Shown: positions 6,797 to 12,759 of the stretch, piece by piece
Numbering within the stretch: the first letter of the stretch is position 1
Layout: every line of letters begins with the position of its first letter
Notes under the pieces: model-generated
Told to the model about the DNA's origin: nothing
Database searches by the model: none
The model's input: the letters and a program-made list of their open reading frames with translations, nothing else
From: Candidatus Brockarchaeota archaeon
GTDB lineage: Archaea > Thermoproteota > EX4484-205 > DTQO01
Assembly: GCA_017601265.1 (NCBI GenBank)
Contig: JAFNJA010000023.1
Span: 1-13,096, forward strand
DNA length: 13,096 bases
Direction of reading: 5' to 3'
Made by a program: the position numbers and the translations under genes

Positions 6797-7291
6797 TTAA
6801 ACGTACCGCTTGAGCCGGGGCCAACCGGTCTTCGCGTACTTGAAGCGGTTCGGGTTTCTCTTCACCCACTGAAGCATGTGGAAGAAGCTCTTCGCCCTGC
6901 GTTTCTCCCGCTCCGGGATCGGCCTGTACCCCAATTTGCGGACCTCGTTGAGGTACGCCTCCTCGACTAATTCCTGCGCCCTCCCCCTTATCGCCAGCAC
7001 TTTGACCCTGTTTTCCCCAAGGCTTGAGCGGAGCTTGGGGACGGCTTCCTCGAAGAGGTAGCTCGGGCAGATCTCCACCGCCTCCCCGCAACCGAGCTCC
7101 ATCCGCTCGAGCAACCGGAAAACCAGCTGCGTCGCCTTCGCGATGTAGGCTTTTTTGCAGAAGCGTGGAGGCTGGAACATCGAGACGTCGATCATGCCGT
7201 AGTCGAACTCGCCGGTCTCGGGTCGGAACGCTCCGATCGCGGCCCCCAAGAGGAGGTCCCCGGCACCCGCGTCGTCTACCTGAAGCGTCAT
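6797..7291 (-). CDS. Conserved-looking protein, possible RNase H-like fold
   Basis: This is a 164-residue protein with ATG at 7291; I cannot place it firmly in a named family. The N-terminal strand QVDDAGAGDLLLGAAIGAF (D6, D7) followed by a second strand ending in YGMIDVSMFQ (D35) resembles the first strands of RNase H-like folds, where an acidic residue sits on strand one and a hairpin follows. Later, GEAVEICPSYLFEE (E73) and AIRGRAQELVEEAYL (E110, E111) supply further acidic residues after strand- and helix-type segments. The last 40 residues are strongly basic (KRRAKSFF, KRNPNRFKY, PRLKRYV), suggesting nucleic-acid contact. The frame stays open far upstream, but that part is the shadow of the amidohydrolase gene. 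A possible box (TATTAC, 7347-7352) would give a leader of about 30 bases. The coding call is fairly firm; the fold is inference. Confidence 0.75.
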   Translation of the reverse strand: MTLQVDDAGAGDLLLGAAIGAFRPETGEFDYGMIDVSMFQPPRFCKKAYIAKATQLVFRLLERMELGCGEAVEICPSYLFEEAVPKLRSSLGENRVKVLAIRGRAQELVEEAYLNEVRKLGYRPIPEREKRRAKSFFHMLQWVKRNPNRFKYAKTGWPRLKRYV

Positions 7292-7346
7292 CGCCTTCTC
7301 GCCGATCCTTTCGCCACCAGTTTCGAGCGCTCGGGCGCCTTGCGCC

Positions 7347-7352
7347 GTAATA
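7347..7352 (-). promoter_or_regulatory. Weak TATA-like box for the RNase H-like candidate
   Basis: The minus strand reads CCTATTACGG around here, about 58 bases before the ATG at 7291. It is weaker and further away than the boxes of other genes in the window. Confidence 0.3.
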
Positions 7353-7406
7353 GGTTTTCCGGGGAACCTAGGTCGGGGAGAACCGCGGGTCCGCGAAAGG
7401 CCAAAC

Positions 7407-7413
7407 CTATAAG
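7407..7413 (+). promoter_or_regulatory. TATA-like box of the amidohydrolase-DUF89 pair
   Basis: CTATAAG is centred about 38 bases before the ATG at 7448, predicting transcription start near 7436 and a leader of about 12 bases. It would drive both plus-strand genes. Confidence 0.55.
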
Positions 7414-7447
7414 CCGCTTCATCGCGTTTCGCGCCGGTTGAGACGGG

Positions 7448-8272
7448 ATGAGTTTGCCAGCTCCCACGCAGGGGGACGTGGCCTATTACGACGCCTTTCC
7501 AGTCGAGCGGAAGGACGTAGTGGACGTCCACCTCCACTACAGCTCTGAGAAGGGGTTCGTTGAAAAACTCCTCAAGGAGATGGATGGCGCGGGCGTCAAG
7601 GTCGCGTGCCTGATCTCGAGCGGCCCGGACTGCGACGAAAAAGAGGAAGCCGAATGGAGGGCGATCTTCAAGGATTTTGGGGACAGGATCTTCGGGCTCG
7701 GTCTTTTCAAGCCGGGCAGGTGCGGTTACGAAGTCGTTGACGGGTACTATTCGAAGGGCTTCAAGGGCTTGAAGGCGATAGAACCGAAGAAGCCGTACGA
7801 CGAAGACGAATACCTGAGGTATTACGAGAGGGCCGAGGAATATGGGATGCCGATCCTTTTCCACACGGGCGTAGTCGCCAGGGGCTCGACTCGTGAGAGG
7901 GAGGACGTCTCTTCCGGGTACATGAGGCCCATCCACCTTGACAGGATAGCGAGGTGGTGCCCGAAGCTCAAGATCATAGCCGCCCACATGGGGGATCCTT
8001 GGTTCTCCGAAGCTTACAACACGTCCCAGAAGAACCCGAACATGTGGCTCGACATCTCCGGCAAGGGGATATGGCTGAAGGCTTCGGCGATAAGGGAACA
8101 CCTTTGGATCAGGTTGAGGCCCGAGAAGCTCCTTTTCGGCTTGGACGAACCTCCGACGCAGTACAGGAGGATCGTGCACGCTTGGGAAACGATCCTTTAC
8201 GAGATGGGGATTTCCCAGGAGCAGCGCGACATGGTGTTTTCAGGCACGGCAAGGCGCGTCCTTTCGTTATGA
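7448..8272 (+). CDS. Amidohydrolase-superfamily (amidohydrolase 2 type) metal-dependent hydrolase
   Basis: This 274-residue TIM-barrel metal hydrolase of the amidohydrolase 2 / TatD-like group cleaves C-N, C-O or C-C bonds; the substrate is not evident. The metal and catalytic residues appear in order: VDVHLHY (H28, H30) on strand one, ILFHTG (H139) on strand five, IIAAHMGDPW (H180) on strand six and LLFGLDEPP (D233) on strand eight. The lysine in FKGLKAIEP near residue 109 follows strand four. The length is normal for the compact members of this group. No signal peptide is present, so it is cytoplasmic. It is the first gene of a two-gene unit: the DUF89 gene starts 16 bases after its stop. 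Decarboxylases such as ACMS decarboxylase share this fold and cannot be excluded. Confidence 0.92.
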   Translation: MSLPAPTQGDVAYYDAFPVERKDVVDVHLHYSSEKGFVEKLLKEMDGAGVKVACLISSGPDCDEKEEAEWRAIFKDFGDRIFGLGLFKPGRCGYEVVDGYYSKGFKGLKAIEPKKPYDEDEYLRYYERAEEYGMPILFHTGVVARGSTREREDVSSGYMRPIHLDRIARWCPKLKIIAAHMGDPWFSEAYNTSQKNPNMWLDISGKGIWLKASAIREHLWIRLRPEKLLFGLDEPPTQYRRIVHAWETILYEMGISQEQRDMVFSGTARRVLSL

Positions 8273-8288
8273 ACGGGAAGACTGGAAC

Positions 8289-9125
8289 GTGAAGGTCGGA
8301 CCAGAGTGCTATTCGTGCATCAGGAAGCTGGTGATCAGGACCTCTAGCCTGAGCACGAGCGACGCGGAGGTCCTGAGGCGCTCGAGGAAGGAAGCGTTAA
8401 GCCTGCTGCGGGACGAGTACTCCAGCGAAACGGTACCTGCCGAGCTCTCTACCAAAATCTTGAGGTTTTTGAAGGGCGCCACGGGTTGCTGCAACCCGTT
8501 CGAAGAGATCAAGCGCCGGGAGATAGATTTCGCCAAAAAGATCGTCCGAACGGCGGGAAGGCCGCCTCCGGATTTCAGGTCGCTGGTGGAGTTCTCCGCG
8601 GTCGGGAACACGCTCGACTTCTTCAAGAAACCCGAGTCCCTCTTGGGAATGGTCGGAAAGTTCCCCGGTTTTGCGAAGGAGGACATAAGCGCCGTCGCTG
8701 GAAAACTGCCCTCGTCGAGGAAGATCTTGTTCCTGGCTGACAACGCCGGAGAATGCTTCTTCGACGAACCCCTCGTGGCCTTCTTGGCGGAGAGGGCCGA
8801 AGTTACGTACGTTGTCAAAGGATCGGCGGTACAGAACGACATGACTTACGGCGACCTCGAGTACGCGGGCTTGTCGGACCGGATGGGAAGGATCCTGACG
8901 ACCGGGGACGATGCCGTGGGCATAAACTTCAGGACGGCTTCCAGGCGATTCCTGGAGGAGCTGGAAGGTTCGGACCTCGTTTTCGCGAAAGGCATGGGCA
9001 ACTACGAAACGCTTTCCGAGCTGCCCGCCCGCGGCAAGGTCTTCCACATACTCATGGCAAAGTGCAGGCCCGTCGCTTCTAGCCTCCGGACCGGAGTCAA
9101 CAGCTACCTAGCCGTCTTGAGGTAG
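8289..9125 (+). CDS. DUF89 / ARMT1-like metal-dependent phosphatase
   Basis: This 278-residue DUF89 protein belongs to a family shown in other organisms to include metal-dependent phosphatases that remove damaged or excess sugar phosphates and related metabolites. The archaeal signature is present: N-terminal PECYSC (C7, C10), GNTLDFF (N107, D110), LADNAGECFFDE (D151, N152, E155, D159), VVKGSAVQND (K177, N183, D184), FAKGMGNYE (K234, N238) and LMAKC (K258). D151, N152 and the later Asp/Asn residues are expected to bind the metal. The start is GTG at 8289; no better in-frame start fits between it and the preceding stop at 8272. The 16-base gap suggests co-transcription with the amidohydrolase, so both may act on the same metabolite class. 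The actual substrate is unknown. Confidence 0.92.
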   Translation: MKVGPECYSCIRKLVIRTSSLSTSDAEVLRRSRKEALSLLRDEYSSETVPAELSTKILRFLKGATGCCNPFEEIKRREIDFAKKIVRTAGRPPPDFRSLVEFSAVGNTLDFFKKPESLLGMVGKFPGFAKEDISAVAGKLPSSRKILFLADNAGECFFDEPLVAFLAERAEVTYVVKGSAVQNDMTYGDLEYAGLSDRMGRILTTGDDAVGINFRTASRRFLEELEGSDLVFAKGMGNYETLSELPARGKVFHILMAKCRPVASSLRTGVNSYLAVLR

Positions 9126-9141
9126 TCCAAGACGCGCCCTT

Positions 9142-9339
9142 TTACACGATCGAGTCCTCTTGGATGAGATTTCCGTCAAGGTCGAAGTTGAGCCCGTATT
9201 TCTTGCTCAGCTGGACGAGCTTCCTGTTTATGCGCACAATCCTGTCTTGGCAAGCCTTTCGCCTCGTAAGGAGCCGCTCTGCCCACACCCTAGCTTGGTA
9301 CCTGTCCAGTTCCCCGGTTTCGAAAACAACCCGAGCCAA
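9142..9339 (-). CDS. Small 65-residue helical protein, TTG start
   Basis: I recognise no family. The protein has 65 residues, mostly amphipathic helix: GELDRYQARVWAERLL and then KACQDRIVRINRKLVQLSKKYG, a possible short coiled coil or helical hairpin. It ends in NFDLDGNLIQEDSIV. The sequence is typical of a real small protein, unlike the Arg/Pro-rich chance frames nearby. An in-frame stop lies at 9346-9348 and no ATG or GTG fits, so the start is TTG at 9339, with AGGTAGAG a few bases upstream as a plausible ribosome-binding site. It converges on the DUF89 gene (16 bases between stops). The nearest good promoter box is at 9484-9496, over 140 bases upstream. The coding call is moderate. Confidence 0.6.
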   Translation of the reverse strand: MARVVFETGELDRYQARVWAERLLTRRKACQDRIVRINRKLVQLSKKYGLNFDLDGNLIQEDSIV

Positions 9340-9405
9340 GGATCTCTACCTTGAATGTAGAAGCGAGCCGTCGGCGGAAAAGCTTGTGGTTCTGGCACGG
9401 TAGAA

Positions 9406-9465
9406 TCAAAGAACGCGTATTTTGACCGCGAACCGGATCGAAATCTTGATTTTACGTTTCCCCAC
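9406..9465 (-). CDS. Possible leaderless 19-codon micro-ORF
   Basis: A GTG at 9465 lies 26 bases from the centre of a strong minus-strand TATA box (9484-9496), exactly the leaderless spacing used by other genes here. It opens a 19-codon frame ending in TGA at 9406-9408. The predicted peptide is very basic with alternating charged and hydrophobic residues (core KRKIKISIRF). It precedes, in the same frame, the 65-residue gene at 9339. It may be an upstream leader peptide, or chance. Confidence 0.22.
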   Translation of the reverse strand: MGKRKIKISIRFAVKIRVL

Positions 9466-9483
9466 GGCTTGAAACAGTTCGTT

Positions 9484-9496
9484 GCGTATTTTTAAG
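9484..9496 (-). promoter_or_regulatory. Strong TATA-like box with no obvious gene at the expected distance
   Basis: The minus strand reads CTTAAAAATACGC, a very good archaeal TATA match. Predicted transcription start is near 9464. The first annotated gene downstream is the 65-residue protein starting at 9339, so the transcript would have about 125 bases of leader. Confidence 0.5.
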
Positions 9497-9545
9497 CGAG
9501 GTTCATCGAGGCGCTAATCCCTCTTCGACAGGCGGGAGGCGGGTT

Positions 9546-9576
9546 GATAGCTGGCCATCAGGCGACTCGATAGCTG
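9546..9576. repeat. Short direct repeat GATAGCTG
   Basis: GATAGCTG occurs at 9546-9553 and 9569-9576, just past the 3' end of the second oxidoreductase gene. Two copies of eight bases could be chance; no array follows. Confidence 0.25.
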
Positions 9577-9581
9577 CTAGT

Positions 9582-10574
9582 TCAAGTCAGGGGCACGGCC
9601 TTTCCGGTCCTGGAAGACTCGTACACGGCGTAAGCCATCTGCACCGCCCTCAAGCCGTCGTAGCCGTCTCCGAGCGGCCTCCTCTTTTCCTCTATGGCTT
9701 TGACGAACTCTCCGAGCTCGAGCTTCCACGATTCGTCCCGCGTGCCGCTGTAGTCGTAGACCGCCTGCTGCCCATCCTTCCCCCCGAAGGTCACCTTGTT
9801 GCAGTTCCTGTTGTCGACGTAAACGTAACCCTTTTCGCCGTAGAGCTCGACGTACATGTAGCCGTACCACTCCGTCCAAGAGGAGTGGACGAAAGCGACC
9901 TTGCCTTCCTTCGTCTTGAAAAGGCCGAAGCCGTTGTCCTCGATCTCTATCGGCCAGTACAGCGTCGCAGCGTACCCCTTGGCTTCCTCCACCTCCCCCA
10001 GGAACCACCTTGCCAGGTCGAGCACGTGGACGCCGTTGTCGAGGAAGGTGCCTCCGCCCGCCATCTCCTTGTTCCAGAACCAGGACTTGAGGAGGTGTTC
10101 CCCGCCGCCGTGCCCTGTCCTGGCCCTCAGGAACGTCGTCTTGCCTATCCCGCCCGCATCGAGGATCTCCCTGGCTTTCAGGACGTTCGCGAAATGCCTG
10201 TGGTTGAACCCGGTCTTCAGGATCCTGCCGCTCTTCTCGGAGGCGCGGACCATCGTTTTGGCTTCCTCGGGATCCCTGGCCAAGGGTTTCTCGCAGAGTA
10301 CGTGCTTGCCTGCGTCGAGTGCGGCGATCGATACGGGAGCGTGGAACTTGTTCGGCGTGGACACGACGACGCAATCCACGTCCTCCCTAGACACGACCTT
10401 GTCGTAGTCGGTCGCGTGCTCGCACCGAAACTCCGACGCCGCCTTCTTGGCAGAATCCTCGACGACGTCGCATGCCACGACGAGCTTCAACCTCGGATCC
10501 ATGGACACGGTCTTCATCCTCAACCTGCCGATGCTTCCGCAGCCTACGACGGCAAACCTCAGCTTCTCGGCCAT
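9582..10574 (-). CDS. Gfo/Idh/MocA-family NAD(P)-dependent oxidoreductase (second copy)
   Basis: This 330-residue enzyme is of the same superfamily as the protein at 5689-6669. The Rossmann domain (1-125) has the G11-C-G13-SI-G16 turn, with D37 in ACDVVED at the end of the second strand, a position favouring NAD over NADP. E95-K96-P97 is the signature with catalytic K96. GGGTFLDNGVHVLDLARW supplies H183 and D186 of the active site. The C-terminal domain is rich in Trp and Tyr (HSSWTEWYGYMYVELYG), fitting a carbohydrate-type substrate. It appears to be a single-gene unit: a TTCATAAGG box (10608-10616) lies about 37 bases upstream and GGAGAGG stands 8 bases before the ATG. Possible roles include sugar, inositol or glucose-fructose type dehydrogenase; I cannot choose. 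Confidence 0.93.
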   Translation of the reverse strand: MAEKLRFAVVGCGSIGRLRMKTVSMDPRLKLVVACDVVEDSAKKAASEFRCEHATDYDKVVSREDVDCVVVSTPNKFHAPVSIAALDAGKHVLCEKPLARDPEEAKTMVRASEKSGRILKTGFNHRHFANVLKAREILDAGGIGKTTFLRARTGHGGGEHLLKSWFWNKEMAGGGTFLDNGVHVLDLARWFLGEVEEAKGYAATLYWPIEIEDNGFGLFKTKEGKVAFVHSSWTEWYGYMYVELYGEKGYVYVDNRNCNKVTFGGKDGQQAVYDYSGTRDESWKLELGEFVKAIEEKRRPLGDGYDGLRAVQMAYAVYESSRTGKAVPLT

Positions 10575-10607
10575 CCTTCGCGCCTCTCCACGCCCTTCAG
10601 ATCGTGG

Positions 10608-10616
10608 CCTTATGAA
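10608..10616 (-). promoter_or_regulatory. TATA-like box of the second Gfo/Idh/MocA gene
   Basis: The minus strand reads TTCATAAGG, centred about 37 bases before the ATG at 10574, for a leader of about 10 bases. GGAGAGG at 10583-10589 has good Shine-Dalgarno spacing (8 bases), though it would sit at the very 5' end of such a message. Confidence 0.45.
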
Positions 10617-10708
10617 CCTTGCCTGAACGCTGCCGCCGCGCCCGATTCCCTTGCTCTTTCCGCGGTTCGCTTGGGCCCGCGCCGTCTATGATACATAGTG
10701 CCGCGAGC

Positions 10709-10906
10709 CTAGGCACGGCAGCTGCAAGCGCAAGAGCCGCACGGGCCGGAAGAGGCTCGAGAGCTGCCGGAACCCGCGACGAAGAGGTTCTTTTCGTACA
10801 CCTTTTTCCAACAGTCCGAGCACACCCAAACGCCTCCCAGTTCCTTGTGCTCGGCCCAGAGCAAAGCGGACGATCCGTTCCCGCAAAACCGGCAATTCGC
10901 TTCCAT
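10709..10906 (-). CDS. Cys-rich mini-protein with zinc-finger pair and Cys cluster tail
   Basis: This 65-residue protein is probably metal-binding; I recognise no named family. Two CxxC pairs, CRFC (C5, C8) and CSDC (about 26 residues on), frame a domain that looks like a single treble-clef or ribbon zinc finger. After a Ser/Gly-rich linker the last residues are PCGSCACSCRA, a second cluster of four Cys that could hold another metal or cluster. The frame also opens at an ATG at 10930, but a TTAAGTAA box (10930-10937) is 27 bases before the ATG at 10906, so I use the shorter form. The function could be DNA, RNA or protein binding, or metal handling. It lies upstream of the second oxidoreductase gene in the same direction, with over 90 bases and a separate promoter between. 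Confidence 0.75.
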   Translation of the reverse strand: MEANCRFCGNGSSALLWAEHKELGGVWVCSDCWKKVYEKNLFVAGSGSSRASSGPCGSCACSCRA

Positions 10907-10927
10907 GCCGAAGGGCGGCGGAATCCG

Positions 10928-10942
10928 CATTACTTAAGCTTA
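10928..10942 (-). promoter_or_regulatory. TATA-like box of the Cys-rich protein gene, within a palindrome
   Basis: The minus strand reads TTAAGTAA (10930-10937), centred 27 bases before the ATG at 10906, and decides the start of that gene. It overlaps a perfect 10-base palindrome, TTAAGCTTAA (10933-10942). Confidence 0.55.
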
Positions 10943-10967
10943 ACGAGCCGCCCCCGAGGGAAGCCAT

Positions 10968-11831
10968 TCAAACTTCCAGTTCCATCCCGTCGTACGCCGC
11001 CACGATCCCCTCTTCGGCAAGTTTCGGCGCCACCAAGTCGTGGGGGGGCGAGAAGTGCGGGCAGAAGTGGGTGGCGCAGAATGTGCCGCCTTTCTTTAGG
11101 AGGCCGTCCCTTTCGAACATCTTCCTCGCCTTCCTGAGCAGCTGGAAGTTGAAGTGCCCGTCCGAAGCCTTGCCGTCGCCGAACGTGGCTTCTAAAACCA
11201 CCAAGTCGTATTCGCGCCTCCTGATCGCGCCGTACGTCTCGGGCAGAAACCAACCAGTGTCCAAGCCGTAAAAGATCGTCTTTCCTTCCACCTGGATGGC
11301 GTAATTGAGCGCCTCTTCGCCCGATCCGTGGTTGGCCCGGAAAGTTTCGATTTCCATCCCGCCCAGCCTCATCACCTCGAACGGCCGCGCTTGCCGAAGC
11401 TCGACCATGTAGCTGGTTTCCAAGCCCTGGTTGCCGAGTTCGGCAGATATCAAATCGCAAACGGTCTTGTTGCCGCAGACGGTGAGCTTCCCGATCTCCG
11501 AAAACCTCGGGCCGGCCGCGTCCAACGGAGGCGGAAAAGGGGTCCCCGGCTTCATGTACCTCCACTTCAGCAGGTAAGGGTAGAGGTGGTCCTTGTCGGA
11601 GTGCGTGACGAGCAGGTACTTGGTTTTCACCAGATCTACGTTGCACCGCTCCGCCTGCGCGAAAACCTCGGCTGGAAGGTCGATCAGGCAGTCGGGCATT
11701 ATGTAAGCTGAAGCGTTCTTCCTTACGTTTCTCCCGCCTAGGTTCCTGCTCTGCTGGCAGTTTGGGCACCGGCACCAGAATCCAGGGTATTGCTCGCCAG
11801 CCGAGGTTCCAAGGAACTTGAATTTGACCAT
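10968..11831 (-). CDS. Metallo-beta-lactamase-fold hydrolase, PhnP-like, with HxDxDH motif
   Basis: This 287-residue protein has the metallo-beta-lactamase fold. The N-terminus, FLGTSAGEQYPG followed by C20, C22, C25 and then RKNASAYI, resembles PhnP-type phosphodiesterases, where Cys residues in this place bind a structural zinc. The core metal motif is THSDKDHL (H77, D79, D81, H82): the usual HxHxDH has become HxDxDH, so one His ligand is replaced by Asp. Later ligands look normal: H168 in RANHGSGEE and D191 in YGLDTGW, with H255, H259 and H264 in CATHFCPHFSPPHD near the C-terminus. It is likely a cytoplasmic phosphodiesterase or related hydrolase. A CCATAAGG box 25 bases before the ATG supports the start. 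RNase Z-like or PqqB-like roles are alternatives; the altered motif makes substrate transfer from relatives unsafe. Confidence 0.9.
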   Translation of the reverse strand: MVKFKFLGTSAGEQYPGFWCRCPNCQQSRNLGGRNVRKNASAYIMPDCLIDLPAEVFAQAERCNVDLVKTKYLLVTHSDKDHLYPYLLKWRYMKPGTPFPPPLDAAGPRFSEIGKLTVCGNKTVCDLISAELGNQGLETSYMVELRQARPFEVMRLGGMEIETFRANHGSGEEALNYAIQVEGKTIFYGLDTGWFLPETYGAIRRREYDLVVLEATFGDGKASDGHFNFQLLRKARKMFERDGLLKKGGTFCATHFCPHFSPPHDLVAPKLAEEGIVAAYDGMELEV

Positions 11832-11852
11832 GGGGCTTCGGTTGATTTGAGG

Positions 11853-11860
11853 CCTTATGG
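11853..11860 (-). promoter_or_regulatory. TATA-like box of the metallo-beta-lactamase-fold gene
   Basis: The minus strand reads CCATAAGG, centred about 25 bases before the ATG at 11831, the leaderless spacing. It lies in the short gap after the marC-like stop, so that gene need not be co-transcribed. Confidence 0.55.
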
Positions 11861-11880
11861 CTCTTGCGTCGGCCTTTCGC

Positions 11881-12483
11881 TCAGGCAGCTTCGCGAAGCA
11901 AGTAGAACGATACTCCCTGCATTACGAACTCGACGGCTATCGCGGCTATGAAGATCGCCATGACCCTGGCAAAAACGTTCGACCCTACTTGGCCGAGCAG
12001 GCGGTATATCCTCTCGGAAAGGGCGAGGCAGGCCACGGTCGCGCCGAAAACTATCGATATGGCCATGAGCGTTACCTCGAAACCGAGGGATTGCATCGTC
12101 ACCATTGTTGTCGTTATGGCGCCTGGGCCTACCAGAAGCGGGAAGCCGAGCGGCACGGCGCCGCTTTCGCCGGAACTCGCCCTGGTTTGCCAACCGCCCT
12201 CCATCAGGATTTTCAGGGCGATCAAGAGCAACAGGACGCCCCCGGCCACCCTGAAGCTGTTCAGAGATATGTTGAACAAGTTGAGGAACTGGATCCCGAA
12301 GACGGCGAACGTCACGAGCAGAGCCAAACCCGTGATCGACGCGACCTCGATTACTTTCCTCCTCTGGGCGCTCGTCATCCCCTCGGTAAGGCTCATGAAG
12401 ATTGGGATGTTTCCGATCGGATCGATGATGACGAACAAGGCGATAACGGCCCTGAGGATTTGGACGGCGAACTCTTCGAACAT
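11881..12483 (-). CDS. MarC-family integral membrane protein
   Basis: This 200-residue protein of the MarC family has six predicted membrane helices. Helix one carries FVIIDPIGNIPIF and the midpoint carries PLLVGPGAITT, the paired half-repeat signatures of the family. Other hydrophobic segments include TGLALLVTFAVFGIQF, AGGVLLLLIALKILM, SIVFGATVACLAL and IFIAAIAVEFVM. The basic, polar stretch between the third and fourth helices fits the usual loop. The biochemical function is not established; the original link to multiple antibiotic resistance is not generally supported, and a transporter is presumed. The frame opens at an ATG at 12501, but a GAATATAAGG box (12506-12515) is 27 bases before the ATG at 12483 and only about 10 from 12501, so the shorter form is preferred and the message is probably leaderless. 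Confidence 0.93.
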   Translation of the reverse strand: MFEEFAVQILRAVIALFVIIDPIGNIPIFMSLTEGMTSAQRRKVIEVASITGLALLVTFAVFGIQFLNLFNISLNSFRVAGGVLLLLIALKILMEGGWQTRASSGESGAVPLGFPLLVGPGAITTTMVTMQSLGFEVTLMAISIVFGATVACLALSERIYRLLGQVGSNVFARVMAIFIAAIAVEFVMQGVSFYLLREAA

Positions 12484-12505
12484 GATGGGCGCGCTTGGCA
12501 AAGGA

Positions 12506-12515
12506 CCTTATATTC
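12506..12515 (-). promoter_or_regulatory. TATA-like box of the marC-like gene
   Basis: The minus strand reads GAATATAAGG, centred 27 bases before the ATG at 12483. It is one of the clearest promoter elements in the window and rules out the ATG at 12501. Confidence 0.65.
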
Positions 12516-12630
12516 CTTCGTGGTTTCGCGTCAAGCTTGATCCAAGATCAGCGATCGAGACATCAAGGCGCCGCATAGCGGCACCGCGTAAACATTCCAA
12601 TCGAATTAGCATCTTGGCATTTGGAGGTTG

Positions 12631-12706
12631 GCGCGACGCGCGCTTTTACCGAACGGAGCCGCTACCGGGGGGTAGGCCCGACCTCGTCCGGCTGCCATGG
12701 GGCAGC
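12631..12706. repeat. Three small hairpins downstream of the DNA ligase gene
   Basis: In the spacer between the ligase stop and marC lie three stem-loops: GCGCG-acg-CGCGC (12631-12643, followed by TTTT on the plus strand), CTACC-gggg-GGTAG (12662-12675) and GCTGCC-atgg-GGCAGC (12691-12706). The last two could help define the 3' end of the minus-strand ligase message. None has a T-run on the minus strand. No gene is seen in 12516-12759. Confidence 0.35.
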
Positions 12707-12759
12707 GCCGGCCCTCCAAGAAGAGCTTGCCGGTCGCCGACTGGATTCTCGGCTTATCG

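Noticed and set aside
7292..8179. Upstream extension of the minus-strand frame that continues from 7291 to 8179
   Set aside because: It is the exact antisense of the amidohydrolase gene, which has clear catalytic motifs; the extension has no family-like motifs. The real minus-strand gene begins at ATG 7291.
9546..9576. Two copies of GATAGCTG as a possible CRISPR or attachment site
   Set aside because: Only two 8-base copies with a 15-base gap; no further units, no integrase or tRNA nearby.
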